Part shown: positions 35,247-44,215 of the stretch, piece after piece
How the letters are laid out: each line of letters begins with the position of its first letter
How positions within the stretch are numbered: position 1 is the first letter of the stretch
The notes under the pieces: model-generated
The model's input: only the letters and a program-made list of their open reading frames with translations
Told to the model about the DNA's origin: nothing
The model's database searches: none
Program-made: the position numbers and the translations under genes
From: Sva-07 sp963829585
GTDB taxonomy: Bacteria > Actinomycetota > Acidimicrobiia > Acidimicrobiales > Ilumatobacteraceae
Direction: 5' to 3'
Length of the DNA stretch: 64,000 bases
NCBI GenBank assembly: GCA_963829585.1
Contig: CAWHJD010000030.1
Location: 62,001 to 126,000, forward strand

Positions 35247-36611
35247 TCAGGAACCCGACATCGTCACGTCGCGGATGACGAGGCTCATTCCCGCCGACCG
35301 CATCGGGAGCCACTCGATGTCGCCACCGACCTCGACGACGTCGAGCAGCATCCGTTGCAGCGTGGACGCGATGGTGATCTCGCGGACCGGTGCACCGACG
35401 GCACCGTTCGAGATGAGCAGGCCGGCCGCTCCGGTGGAGAAGTCGCCACTGATCGGATTGACGCCGGAGTGGAGCCCCTGCATCTGCTGGACCAGCAGGC
35501 CGTCGTCGACGTCCGCGATCAGTTCCGCCTGGCTGCGTGTGCCCGGAACGAGCGACAGTGCCAGGCATCCCACGCCGGGCGTGCCGGCGAAGCCGCCACG
35601 GGTGGCGTTGCCCGTCGAGACGGTCCCTGCACGACGGGCCGAATAGGAATTGTGCACGAACTGCTGCAGCACACCGTCCTGGATGAGCACGTTGCGACGG
35701 GCGGCGAGACCCTCGCCGTCGACGTCGGTGGCCGTGTAGGCCTTCGGGTTCGTCGGGTCGTCGACCATCGTCACCGACGACGCCGCCACGGTCTCGCCGA
35801 GACGGTCGCGGAACAACGATCGCCCCTTGACCACGGCCTCACCGTTGAGCGTCGAGGAGATGACCCCGATGAACTGTGCGGTGACGTAGGGATCGAGCAC
35901 CACGGTGAGCCTGCGGCTCGACGGTTGCGTCGCTCCCAGCAGGCGCGTGGCGCGATCCACCGCCTCGCGAGCGGCGCGATCCAGATCGAACTCGTCGGGC
36001 GATCGGCCCACCGAGAAACCGAAGCCGGTCTGCGTCTCCGCGTCGTCGCCCTCACCTTCGTCGGCCAGCGTGGAGACCGACACGTAACAGCCGTTCTCGC
36101 GACCCGACATCCGGATCCCCGTGGTCGACGCCACGGCCGATTCCCCGTAGGCATCCGCGTAGTTCGCGTCGTCGACACGCACCCGGGGATCGGCGCCCGA
36201 GGCCAACTTCTCCAACTCCTTGGCGAGGTCGATCTTGCGGTCCGTCGGGAACGAGGCGAGCTCGTCGTTCCACAACGGTTGTTCGGTGACGGCCACGCCG
36301 TCGGGCTCGGCCAGCGCTGCCCATTCGTCGACGGTGCCGAACTGCACGTTGTCACGAGCTTCGGCGAGCACCTCGACGATGGCCGCCTCGTCGAGCGTTC
36401 CCGCGTAGGCGAAGCCGGTGCGGCCGTCGCGGATGACCCGGATGCCGATGCCCTCGCTCTGCGCCGACACGAAGTGCTCGACGTCTCCCTGATACACCCG
36501 CACCTCGGTCTCGCCGCCCCGGGCGACGAACGCCTCGATCTGCTCGCCGGGCGCCGCCCGCTCGACCACCCGATCGGCGACCGCCTGCAGCTCGCTCTCG
36601 AACCGGCTCAT
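35247..36611 (-). CDS. pmbA: TldE/PmbA-type metallopeptidase partner subunit
   Basis: 454 residues. Family blocks: VYQGDVEHFVSAQSEGIGIRVI, GRTGFAYAGTLDEAAI, VVLDPYVTAQFIGV, NPISGDFSTGAAGLLI and the C-terminal GGDIEWLPMRSAGMSLVIRDV. As expected for TldE it lacks the HExxxH zinc motif found in TldD. TldD-TldE heterodimers are proteases for unfolded or modified peptides (microcin B17 and CcdA in E. coli). The gene lies 49 nt after tldD. Confidence 0.92.
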   Translation of the reverse strand: MSRFESELQAVADRVVERAAPGEQIEAFVARGGETEVRVYQGDVEHFVSAQSEGIGIRVIRDGRTGFAYAGTLDEAAIVEVLAEARDNVQFGTVDEWAALAEPDGVAVTEQPLWNDELASFPTDRKIDLAKELEKLASGADPRVRVDDANYADAYGESAVASTTGIRMSGRENGCYVSVSTLADEGEGDDAETQTGFGFSVGRSPDEFDLDRAAREAVDRATRLLGATQPSSRRLTVVLDPYVTAQFIGVISSTLNGEAVVKGRSLFRDRLGETVAASSVTMVDDPTNPKAYTATDVDGEGLAARRNVLIQDGVLQQFVHNSYSARRAGTVSTGNATRGGFAGTPGVGCLALSLVPGTRSQAELIADVDDGLLVQQMQGLHSGVNPISGDFSTGAAGLLISNGAVGAPVREITIASTLQRMLLDVVEVGGDIEWLPMRSAGMSLVIRDVTMSGS

Positions 36612-36660
36612 GCGGTGCCGCCCATCTGCCCGCCGTCGACCCGACGATCGGTCACCGGGC

Positions 36661-38049
36661 TCATGCCGTTCCGCCGACAGTCAGCGACTTCACCCGCAGT
36701 GTGGGTTGGCCGTCACCCACCGGCACACCCTGGCCGTCCTTGCCGCACGTGCCCGGGCTGCCCATCGAGAAGTCGTTGGCGAGCATGTCGATGTCCTGGA
36801 GCACCTTCGGACCGTTCCCGATCAGGTTGCCGTCGCGCAGCGGTTCGGTGATCTGGCCGTTCTCGATCAGGTAGGCCTCGGTCATGCCGAACACGAAATC
36901 GCCGGACGCCGTGTTGACGCTGCCACCGCCGAGCTTGGCCACGTACACGCCGTTGGGTGTCGAGGCGATGATGTCGTCGGCGTCGTCGGGGCCGTCGAGC
37001 ACGAACGTGTTCGTCATGCGCACCATCGGGAGGTACTGGTAGCTCTGGCGGCGACCGTTGCCCGACTGCGGACGGCCCTGCTTGCGGGCCCGGAGATAGT
37101 CCCACATGTAGTCGGTCAGGACGCCGTTCTCGATGAGCACGTTGCGCTGGGTGATGTGGCCCTCGTCGTCGAAACCGAGGGTCCCCCACTCGCCCGGCAT
37201 CGTGCCGTCGTCGACGAGCGTCACGAGTGGTGAGGCGACCTGCTGGCCGACCTTGCCGGCATAGACGCTCGCATCCTTCTGGATGTGGTCGGCCTCCAAT
37301 CCGTGGCCGCACGCCTCGTGGAACAGCACACCGCCGGTGCCGTGCTTGATCACGACGGGCATCGCGCCCGATGGCGCTGGCCGGGCGCGCAGCTTGGTGA
37401 TCGCCTGGCGGGCGGCCTCACGGGCGAGTTCCTCCACGTCGACGGTGTCGAAGATCTCGAAGCCGACGGTGTGCCCCATCGACTGGTAACCGGTCTGCAT
37501 GCCGGTGTCGCCGTCGGCCACCGCACTGATGCGCAACAGCGTGCGCACGACCTCGTCGTCGGTGAGCACGCCGTCGGTGTTGGCGACGAGCACCTTCTTC
37601 CAGCTGTCGCCGTATCCGGCCGACACCTGGACGATCTCGGGTCCGTACGCCCTCGCCGCCTCGTTCATGCGCTCGAGCAACTCGACCTTGGCGGCCTTGG
37701 CAACCGAGTCGGGATCCTGCTCGACGGTGTTGGGCCGGTGGGGTGCCGACGCCGTGAGTGCCACGGTGCGAACTCCGCCACCGCCACGGCTCGCCGCAGC
37801 CGCCGCCGCACTCGCCGCGGCGGCCAGGCCGGGTTCGGACAGATCGGACGTGTAGGCGAAGCCGGTGGTCTCACCGGCGATCACGCGGATGCCGGCGCCG
37901 CGGTCCCGACCGCTCGAGACCTGTTCGACCTTGCCGTCGTCCAATCCCGCCGACGTGGAGCGCTTGTCCTCCGCATAGATCTCGGCAAAATCGGCACCCG
38001 TGCTGACCGCACCGGCGAGCACTCGTTCCAGAACGTCTGAGGCGATCAC
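36661..38049 (-). CDS. tldD: TldD metalloprotease
   Basis: 462 residues from GTG 38049. Zinc site HEACGHGLE (about residues 241-249) and the late Cys ligand region PGTCGKDGQGVPVGDGQP; RNVLIENGVLTDYMWD and NTASGDFVFGM are also typical. It is the catalytic partner of the downstream TldE. TAGGCT on the minus strand (38062-38057) lies 7 nt before the GTG. No small peptide precursor gene was recognised nearby, so the natural substrate is unknown. Confidence 0.94.
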   Translation of the reverse strand: MIASDVLERVLAGAVSTGADFAEIYAEDKRSTSAGLDDGKVEQVSSGRDRGAGIRVIAGETTGFAYTSDLSEPGLAAAASAAAAAASRGGGGVRTVALTASAPHRPNTVEQDPDSVAKAAKVELLERMNEAARAYGPEIVQVSAGYGDSWKKVLVANTDGVLTDDEVVRTLLRISAVADGDTGMQTGYQSMGHTVGFEIFDTVDVEELAREAARQAITKLRARPAPSGAMPVVIKHGTGGVLFHEACGHGLEADHIQKDASVYAGKVGQQVASPLVTLVDDGTMPGEWGTLGFDDEGHITQRNVLIENGVLTDYMWDYLRARKQGRPQSGNGRRQSYQYLPMVRMTNTFVLDGPDDADDIIASTPNGVYVAKLGGGSVNTASGDFVFGMTEAYLIENGQITEPLRDGNLIGNGPKVLQDIDMLANDFSMGSPGTCGKDGQGVPVGDGQPTLRVKSLTVGGTA

Positions 38050-38056
38050 CCGGCCG

Positions 38057-38184
38057 AGCCTACGGCTGCACCCGCCGCACCATCCACCTCCGGCAGCACC
38101 GTGGACGCCTCGACCACGGCGAGCGCGGCACGCCGGCGGCCCTGTACGGCGTCACGACGCAGCCGTGCGCGATCGCGTTAGCGT
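38057..38184. promoter_or_regulatory. Divergent -10 boxes of tldD (minus) and the thioesterase gene (plus)
   Basis: Minus TAGGCT (38062-38057) is 7 nt before tldD. Plus TAGCGT (38179-38184) is 6 nt before GTG 38191. The 140-bp spacer holds nothing else that I recognise. Confidence 0.5.
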
Positions 38185-38190
38185 GAGGGT

Positions 38191-38574
38191 GTGAATATCG
38201 AAAAGGGCATGCGCGGTGACGCCAAGCTGGTGGTCACCGAAGCCGACACCGCCCGAGCGCTCGGCTCCGGCACCGTCGAGGTGCTCGGCTCACCACGCCT
38301 CGTGGCTCTCTGCGAGGAAGCCTGCTGCAATGCCGTCGCGCACGTGCTCGACGACGGCACCACCACGGTGGGCATGCGCATCCAGTTCGATCATCTCCAG
38401 CCGACGCCCGTGGGCGCCGAGGTGGTCGCGGAAGCGCTGCTCGAGAAGATCGACGGCCGTCGCCTGAAGTTCACCGTGTCGGCGTCGGACTCGGGTGGCC
38501 TGGTCGCCGCGGGGAAGATCACGCGTGTGCTGGTCGATGTCGACCGGTTCATGGCCAAGTGCTGCGACGCCTGA
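38191..38574 (+). CDS. Hot-dog fold thioesterase, FlK-like
   Basis: 127 residues. Matches the fluoroacetyl-CoA thioesterase-like family: KLVVTEADTARALGSGTVEVLGSPRLVALCEEACCNAV, then TTTVGMRIQFDHLQPTPVGAEVVAEALL and AAGKITRVLVDVDRFMAK. The Glu and His of the EEA and FDHLQPTP segments correspond to the catalytic pair. It probably cleaves a small or aromatic acyl-CoA. GTG start placed by the -10 box. Confidence 0.82.
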   Translation: MNIEKGMRGDAKLVVTEADTARALGSGTVEVLGSPRLVALCEEACCNAVAHVLDDGTTTVGMRIQFDHLQPTPVGAEVVAEALLEKIDGRRLKFTVSASDSGGLVAAGKITRVLVDVDRFMAKCCDA

Positions 38575-38583
38575 ACACCGCGG

Positions 38584-40203
38584 TCAGGCGAGGTTGCTCG
38601 ATCTCGGGTAGATGTCGCCGGGATCGGTGAGGACGTTCACGAGGTAGGGCACGCCGCTGGCGAAGGCACGATCGAGTGCCGGGCCGATCTCGGCCGGCGA
38701 GCTGACGGTCTCGCCGCCACCACCGAGCGACCGGACGACCTCGTCGTAGCGACAGCCCGGCTGCAGGTCGCACGCCATGTCCCAGCCGTAGATCGCCTGC
38801 ATCGGGTGCTTCTCGAGGCCCCACATGCCGTTGTTGCCGACGATCATGACGACGGGCAGTCCATGGCGCACGAGTGAGTCCACATCCATCAGGCTGAATC
38901 CCGCGGCACCGTCGCCGAGGAGGAGCACGACCTGCGACGACGGCCGCACGACGCGAGCGGCGATCGCGTAGCCGAGCCCGTTGCCGAGGCAGCCGTACGG
39001 GCCGGTGTCGAGCCAACCACCGGGCTCGAACACCTCGATGAACTTGCCGGCGTACGACGCGAAGTCCCCGCCGTCGCAGATCACGACCGCATCCCGTTCC
39101 AGTCGTCGACGCAGTTCGCCGTAGATGCGGCTCGGCCTGATGGGATCGTCGTCGGCCTCCATGAGTGCGATCTCCGAGTCGGCGGCCCTCGATTCGGTGT
39201 CGCGGAGTTCCGAGATCCAGTCGGAGTGATCGACACGATCGCCGACGTGGTCGGCGAGCCCGGCGAGGGTGGCGGTGATGTTGCCGACGACCGTCAGCAC
39301 CTCGACGTGCCGGGCACGTTGGGATTCGGCGTCGACCACGTGCGCCACCGTCGCCGCACCGAACGACCCGAACCCGATCCGGAAGTCCAGAGGTGTACCG
39401 AGCACCACCACGACGTCGGCGCGCTGCTTGAGCAATCCACGGGTGCGAAGGAATGCCAGCTCGTGATCAGCGGGCAGCAGACCACGTCCCATGCCGTTGA
39501 AGAAACAGGGCACACCGAGCGCAACCGCGGCGGCGGCGAGTTCGGTCCACGCGCCGTCCCAGTACACGTCGGAGCCCACGATGAATGCCGGGCGTTGCGC
39601 TCCGGCGAGCAACGCGGCGAGCGCCGCCACATCGCCGGGATCCGGCTCGACCCCGCGATGGGCGCTCGCGTCGACGGCCGGCACGTCGCCCGCCGACGGC
39701 CCGAACACGTCGAGCGGGAAGTCGAGGAACGTCGGCCCGCGGTGGGGCTCGATCGCCAGGCGGGCGGCCTCGTGCACCATCGTGCCCGCCTGCGTCGGGT
39801 CGGTGACCGTCGCGGCCGACTTGGTGATCGACGCCAGGATCGGGACGTGGTCGAGTTCCTGCAGCGATCCCGCACCCCAGCGTCCCTGCGGCGCCCGTCC
39901 ACCGAGCACGACCACCGGAGAACCGTTGAAGTGCGCCGACGTCACCGCCGACACCCCGTTGGTGATACCGGGCCCGGCCGTCAGCGCAGCGAACCCCGGC
40001 CGTCGGGTGAGTTTCGCGTACGCCTCCGCGGCGAACGTCGCCGACTGTTCGTGTCGGGTGTCGATCACGCGCATGCCCTGGTTGCGGGCGGCGTCGTAGA
40101 GCGGCCAGATGTGCCCCCCGTTCAGCGTGAACATCACGTCCGTGCCGAAACCCGACAGAGCGGCCACGGCCTGCTCCCCAGCGTGTCCTTCGATCAGTGC
40201 CAT
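38584..40203 (-). CDS. Thiamine-diphosphate enzyme, acetolactate synthase-like
   Basis: 539 residues with the three-domain TPP layout. The cofactor-activating Glu is in DTRHEQSATFAAEAYAKL, the central domain is NAD/FAD-like (AAHRGVEPDPGDVAALAALL), and the TPP/Mg motif is LLGDGAAGFSLMDVDSLV followed by IVGNN. Relatives include acetolactate synthase, oxalyl-CoA decarboxylase and 2-hydroxyacyl-CoA lyase. A regulatory ilvN is not adjacent, so a biosynthetic acetolactate synthase is less likely than a lyase or decarboxylase. TACGGT lies 8 nt before the ATG. Confidence 0.87.
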   Translation of the reverse strand: MALIEGHAGEQAVAALSGFGTDVMFTLNGGHIWPLYDAARNQGMRVIDTRHEQSATFAAEAYAKLTRRPGFAALTAGPGITNGVSAVTSAHFNGSPVVVLGGRAPQGRWGAGSLQELDHVPILASITKSAATVTDPTQAGTMVHEAARLAIEPHRGPTFLDFPLDVFGPSAGDVPAVDASAHRGVEPDPGDVAALAALLAGAQRPAFIVGSDVYWDGAWTELAAAAVALGVPCFFNGMGRGLLPADHELAFLRTRGLLKQRADVVVVLGTPLDFRIGFGSFGAATVAHVVDAESQRARHVEVLTVVGNITATLAGLADHVGDRVDHSDWISELRDTESRAADSEIALMEADDDPIRPSRIYGELRRRLERDAVVICDGGDFASYAGKFIEVFEPGGWLDTGPYGCLGNGLGYAIAARVVRPSSQVVLLLGDGAAGFSLMDVDSLVRHGLPVVMIVGNNGMWGLEKHPMQAIYGWDMACDLQPGCRYDEVVRSLGGGGETVSSPAEIGPALDRAFASGVPYLVNVLTDPGDIYPRSSNLA

Positions 40204-40211
40204 GTCATCTG

Positions 40212-40232
40212 ACCGTAATCTCCGCCTACAGT
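40212..40232. promoter_or_regulatory. Divergent -10 boxes in a 38-bp spacer
   Basis: Minus TACGGT (40217-40212) is 8 nt from the TPP-enzyme ATG (40203). Plus TACAGT (40227-40232) is 9 nt from ATG 40242, or 6 nt from an in-frame GTG at 40239. Confidence 0.55.
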
Positions 40233-40241
40233 ACCGGAGTG

Positions 40242-41129
40242 ATGCAGGTCACCGAGGAGGCCGCCGCGCCCGAGCGGCAACACCGGGTGTTCTGGTGGAA
40301 GGAGGCGATGATCGTCGCGGTCTTCTACGGCATCTACTCGTTCACCCGCAACCTCTTCGGCTCGAACAAGATCGCCGCCGACGGCGTCCCCGAGCAGGCC
40401 TTCACCAACGCCGAACGTGTCATTCGCGCCGAGATCTGGCTGCACCTCTACCACGAGCAGACGGTGCAGTCCTGGTTCCTCCCCTACCGATTGTTCATCC
40501 AGTTCTGGAACGTCTACTACGGCACTGCGCACTTCGTCGTCACGCTCGGCGTGTTCGTCCTGCTGTACCTGAAGCGGGCCGACGTCTTCCCGCAGTGGCG
40601 CAACACCCTGGCGGCCATGACCGCGCTGGCGATCATCGGGTTCGCCTGGTTCCCACTCATGCCGCCCCGCCTGCTCGACGAACCCTGCCCGCGTGACGAT
40701 CCGACCAGTTACGGCGGCGCCTGCATCGAGAGCGACGTCCGCCCGGAGGACGGTTTCGGATTCGTCGACACGCTCGTCGAGTTCGGCGGGCCGTGGTCGT
40801 TCGAGTCCGACACCATGGCGTCGATCTCCAACCAGTACGCCGCCATGCCGAGCCTCCACATCGGCTGGTCCACTTGGTGCGCCATCGCCGTCTGGCCGCT
40901 GTTGCGCCGCCGTTGGACGAAGGCGCTCGTGCTGTTGTACCCGGCGACGACGTTGTTCGCGATCGTGGTCACCGCCAACCACTACTGGCTCGACGGCGTC
41001 GGTGGTCTCGTCGTGTTCGGCGTGGGGTCGCTCATGGGCTGGGGGCTGCACCGGTGGAACCAGGAACGGCTCGACCGACAGTTCGCCGCCGAACGTCGAT
41101 CGGCCAGTTCGTCGCAGTACCACGCATGA
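40242..41129 (+). CDS. PAP2-superfamily membrane phosphatase/transferase
   Basis: 295 residues with about six membrane helices. The PAP2_3 pattern is visible: a first polar loop with FTRNLFGSNK, AAMPSLHIGWS (motif C2 with catalytic His) and ANHYWLDGVGG (motif C3). Relatives are inositol phosphorylceramide synthases and lipid phosphatases that act on the outer membrane face. The start may be GTG 40239 or ATG 40242. Confidence 0.85.
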   Translation: MQVTEEAAAPERQHRVFWWKEAMIVAVFYGIYSFTRNLFGSNKIAADGVPEQAFTNAERVIRAEIWLHLYHEQTVQSWFLPYRLFIQFWNVYYGTAHFVVTLGVFVLLYLKRADVFPQWRNTLAAMTALAIIGFAWFPLMPPRLLDEPCPRDDPTSYGGACIESDVRPEDGFGFVDTLVEFGGPWSFESDTMASISNQYAAMPSLHIGWSTWCAIAVWPLLRRRWTKALVLLYPATTLFAIVVTANHYWLDGVGGLVVFGVGSLMGWGLHRWNQERLDRQFAAERRSASSSQYHA

Positions 41130-41160
41130 ACGTCCGACTGGTCCTATCCTGGACGACGAC

Positions 41161-42144
41161 ATGAGTCAGATGCGATTGAACCCCCTCAACGGACGGTGGG
41201 TGACCATCGTCGCCGAGCGGGCGGAACGACCGAGTGACTTCGCCCCGCGCGATCGTTCGGTCGAGTCCGATCCCAATCGGCTGTGTCCGTTCTGCGCCGG
41301 CAACGAGGAGGCCACACCTCCCGCGCTCGAGACCGTCGAGGCCGACGGTTCGTGGTCCATGCGAGTGATTCCGAATCGCTATCCCGCCTTCGACGGCGAG
41401 GAAGCCTTCGCCGTGCACAACCTCGGTCCCGTTCACGTGATGGCCGAGGCGAGTGGCATCCACGAGGTCTTCGTCTACACACCCGAGCACGATGGTGGCC
41501 TGCACCTGCTCGACGACGACCATGCCGCCCAGCTGATGCGGGTGCTGCGCGACCGGTTCGCCGAACATGCGTCCACGCCCCAGGTCCGCTACACCCAGGC
41601 GATCGTCAACCACGGATGGGAGGCCGGCGCCTCGATCGCCCATCCGCACGGCCAGATCCTCGGCCTGCCGTTCGTCCCCGGTGAGATCCTCGACGAGGAA
41701 CGCGCCTTTGCCCGCTTCGCCGGCGGCTGTCTGCTGTGCACCACCGTCGAGGCCGAACTGTCAGCCGACGAACGTGTCGTCTTCGCCACCGACGACGTCG
41801 CCGTCATCGCTCCGTACTGGAGCGGCGCACCGTACGAGATGCTCATCGTGCCCCGCCACCACGAAGGCCACCTCCAAGACGCCCCCGACGACAGCCTGGC
41901 GGCCGTCGGCATCGCGCTGCGCGACGCACTCGGTCACCTCGATGCGGCGCTCGGCGACGTGGCGTTCAACCTCGGCTTCCACACCGCCCCGCACCAGCAC
42001 ACCGGCCAGTACCACTGGCACGCCCACGTGTGGCCGAACCTCGTCACACAGGCGGGCTTCGAACGCGGCACCGGCGTGATGATCAACATCGTGCCGCCCG
42101 AACAGGCCTGCGACACCCTGCGTTCCGTGGCCGCGTCGGCCTGA
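41161..42144 (+). CDS. Galactose-1-phosphate uridylyltransferase family (GalT-like)
   Basis: 327 residues, a HIT-superfamily nucleotidyltransferase. Zn-binding CPFCAGNEE in the N-terminus, IPNRYPAF, SGIHEVFVYTPEH, the catalytic ASIAHPHGQILGLP (His-Pro-His) and the late TAPHQHTGQYHWHAHVWP. It transfers a nucleotide between sugar phosphates. Because glycogen genes follow and no Leloir genes are seen, activity on glucose-1-phosphate or ADP-glucose is as likely as galactose use. TATCCT lies 10 nt before ATG 41161. It converges on glgB across a 117-bp gap with no recognised element. Confidence 0.88.
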   Translation: MSQMRLNPLNGRWVTIVAERAERPSDFAPRDRSVESDPNRLCPFCAGNEEATPPALETVEADGSWSMRVIPNRYPAFDGEEAFAVHNLGPVHVMAEASGIHEVFVYTPEHDGGLHLLDDDHAAQLMRVLRDRFAEHASTPQVRYTQAIVNHGWEAGASIAHPHGQILGLPFVPGEILDEERAFARFAGGCLLCTTVEAELSADERVVFATDDVAVIAPYWSGAPYEMLIVPRHHEGHLQDAPDDSLAAVGIALRDALGHLDAALGDVAFNLGFHTAPHQHTGQYHWHAHVWPNLVTQAGFERGTGVMINIVPPEQACDTLRSVAASA

Positions 42145-42261
42145 GCCGACGCACGCGCTCCGCGCCTCACCGGTTCTGGGCGGAATACGTCGCAGAGAGT
42201 GAGACAGGATCCGCTGAGAAATCAACGGATGACCACTCGCACCCGGAACCAGGCGGCCGCC

Positions 42262-44172
42262 TCAGGCTGGCGACCTGGAGGCGAGCCAGACCATCGACAT
42301 CGGTCCGATGTCGACGAGCGCCGACGATCCGAGCGACTGCCACGGCTCGGGCGCACCGACGACCGATCGCCGCTCGTCGCCGCGGTGCCCGCTCCCCCAC
42401 CAACTCGCATCGTCGGTGTCGACGATGACGTCCCACGAGCCGCCCCACGGCAGCCCGACGCGGTAGCCGGGTCTCGTGACCGGCGTGAAGTTGGCGATGC
42501 ACACGACCGCCGCCGATCCGTCGACATCCCATCGGGTGAAGGCGTACAGGCTGTGCGCCGCGTCGTCGGCGTCGAGCCACTGGAACCCGCCCTGTTCGGT
42601 GTCGCGGCGCCACAGCGCCGGCCATGCGTCGGCCGCGCGGTTCAGGGCCCCGATCAGGTCGTGTACACCCCGATGGGCCGCGTGGTCGAGAAGATGCCAC
42701 GGCAGCCCGGCCTCGTCGTTCCACTCCTCCCACGGGGCCAGCTCGGCGCCCATGAAGACCAGTGGCGCTCCGGGCAGCGACCACTGCCAGGCGTACAGCG
42801 CCCGGAGAGCCGCGAACCGTTGCCAGTCGTCGCCACCCATCTTGCGCAGCAGGCTGCCCTTTCCGTGGACGACCTCGTCGTGGCTCAAGGGCAGCACGAA
42901 GCGTTCGTCGTACGCGTAGAGCATTGCGAACGTCATCTCGTTGTGGTGATGGCTCCGATGCACCGGGTCGAGCGCGAGGTAGTCGAGCGTGTCGTGCATC
43001 CACCCCAGGTTCCACTTGTGGGTGAACCCGAGACCGCCGCTCGAGATCGGGGCCGTGACGCCGGGCCACGACGTCGACTCCTCGGCGATCATCAACGCGT
43101 CGGGGAACTCGTCGGCGACCACCGCGGTCGTTTCGCGCAGGAACGCGAGGGCCTCGAGGTTCTCACGCCCGCCGTACACGTTCGGGGTCCACTCGCCCTG
43201 GACACGCGAGTAGTCGAGGTACAGCATCGAGGCAACCGCATCGACGCGCAGACCGTCGACGTGGAACTGGTCGAGCCAGTACAACGCGTTCGCGACCAGG
43301 AAGTTGCGGACCTCGTTGCGTCCGTAGTCGAACACGTACGTACCCCAGTCGGGATGCTCGCCGCGGCGGGGATCCGGATGCTCGTACAGCGGCGTTCCGT
43401 CGAAGCGGGCCAGGCTCCACTCGTCACGCGGGAAATGGGCGGGAACCCAGTCGACGACGACACCGATGCCGCGTCCGTGCATGTGGTCGACGAAGCGGCG
43501 GAAACCATCGGGGTCGCCGAAGCGCGCCGTCGGCGAGTAGTAGCCGGACACCTGGTAGCCCCACGAGCCGCCGAACGGATGCTCGGCGATCGGCATCAGT
43601 TCGACGTGGGTGAACCCGAGACGGGCGACGTGATCGCCGATCTGGGTCGCCAGCTCGTCCCAGGTGTCGACCGTGCGCTTCCACGACGCGAGGTGGACCT
43701 CGTAGATCCGCAGCGGGGTCGTACCGTCGAGCGTCGAGCGTCGAGCGTGCATCCACTCGTCGTCGGTCCACGCGTGCGCCCCCGAGGTGGGCACCACGCT
43801 GGCATCACTCGGCGGACGCTCGCTCTGGCGAGCCATCGGGTCGGCCTTGTGCAGCGTGCGGCCCTCACGGGTCGTGATCACGAACTTGTACCGGTGACCG
43901 GTCTGCGCCTCGGGGGCCACCGTGGTCCAGATGCCCGTCGGCACCTCCGACATCACCGGCGTCAGCGGTTCGGGGACCCAGTCGTTCCAGTCCCCGATGA
44001 CGGCGACGCCGGCTGCGTCGGGTGCCCAGACGCCGAAACGGACGGAGCGCGCGGAACCCGACTCGTCGACGAGGAGCGGTTGCGGGCCGAGGAGCTCCCA
44101 GAGTCGCCGATGGGTTCCCTCACCGAACAGGTGGAGGTCGAGATCACCGATCGGGCGGGCGACGTGAACCAT
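42262..44172 (-). CDS. glgB: 1,4-alpha-glucan branching enzyme
   Basis: 636 residues from ATG 44172; the frame is open further upstream, but TACCCT 8 nt before this ATG places the start. A CBM48 domain (RFGVWAPDAAGVAVIGDWNDW) is followed by a GH13_9 catalytic barrel: VVVDWVPAHFP, DGLRVDAVASMLY (nucleophile Asp), LMIAEESTSWPG (acid Glu) and LSHDEVVHGKGSL. It introduces alpha-1,6 branches into glycogen. It diverges from the glycosyltransferase at 44216. Confidence 0.95.
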   Translation of the reverse strand: MVHVARPIGDLDLHLFGEGTHRRLWELLGPQPLLVDESGSARSVRFGVWAPDAAGVAVIGDWNDWVPEPLTPVMSEVPTGIWTTVAPEAQTGHRYKFVITTREGRTLHKADPMARQSERPPSDASVVPTSGAHAWTDDEWMHARRSTLDGTTPLRIYEVHLASWKRTVDTWDELATQIGDHVARLGFTHVELMPIAEHPFGGSWGYQVSGYYSPTARFGDPDGFRRFVDHMHGRGIGVVVDWVPAHFPRDEWSLARFDGTPLYEHPDPRRGEHPDWGTYVFDYGRNEVRNFLVANALYWLDQFHVDGLRVDAVASMLYLDYSRVQGEWTPNVYGGRENLEALAFLRETTAVVADEFPDALMIAEESTSWPGVTAPISSGGLGFTHKWNLGWMHDTLDYLALDPVHRSHHHNEMTFAMLYAYDERFVLPLSHDEVVHGKGSLLRKMGGDDWQRFAALRALYAWQWSLPGAPLVFMGAELAPWEEWNDEAGLPWHLLDHAAHRGVHDLIGALNRAADAWPALWRRDTEQGGFQWLDADDAAHSLYAFTRWDVDGSAAVVCIANFTPVTRPGYRVGLPWGGSWDVIVDTDDASWWGSGHRGDERRSVVGAPEPWQSLGSSALVDIGPMSMVWLASRSPA

Positions 44173-44180
44173 CGCCACCC

Positions 44181-44207
44181 AGGGTACGGCCTCGGCGAGA
44201 GTAGGGT
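44181..44207. promoter_or_regulatory. Divergent leaderless promoters of glgB and the glycosyltransferase
   Basis: Minus TACCCT (44186-44181) is 8 nt from the glgB ATG. Plus TAGGGT (44202-44207) is 8 nt from GTG 44216. The spacer is only 43 bp, so branching and chain-making genes are likely co-controlled. Confidence 0.55.
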
Positions 44208-44215
44208 GCGCGGCC

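Noticed and set aside
36661..38574. RiPP cluster around TldD/TldE
   Set aside because: No precursor peptide, cyclodehydratase or other modification gene is seen nearby; TldD/E is also a general housekeeping protease.
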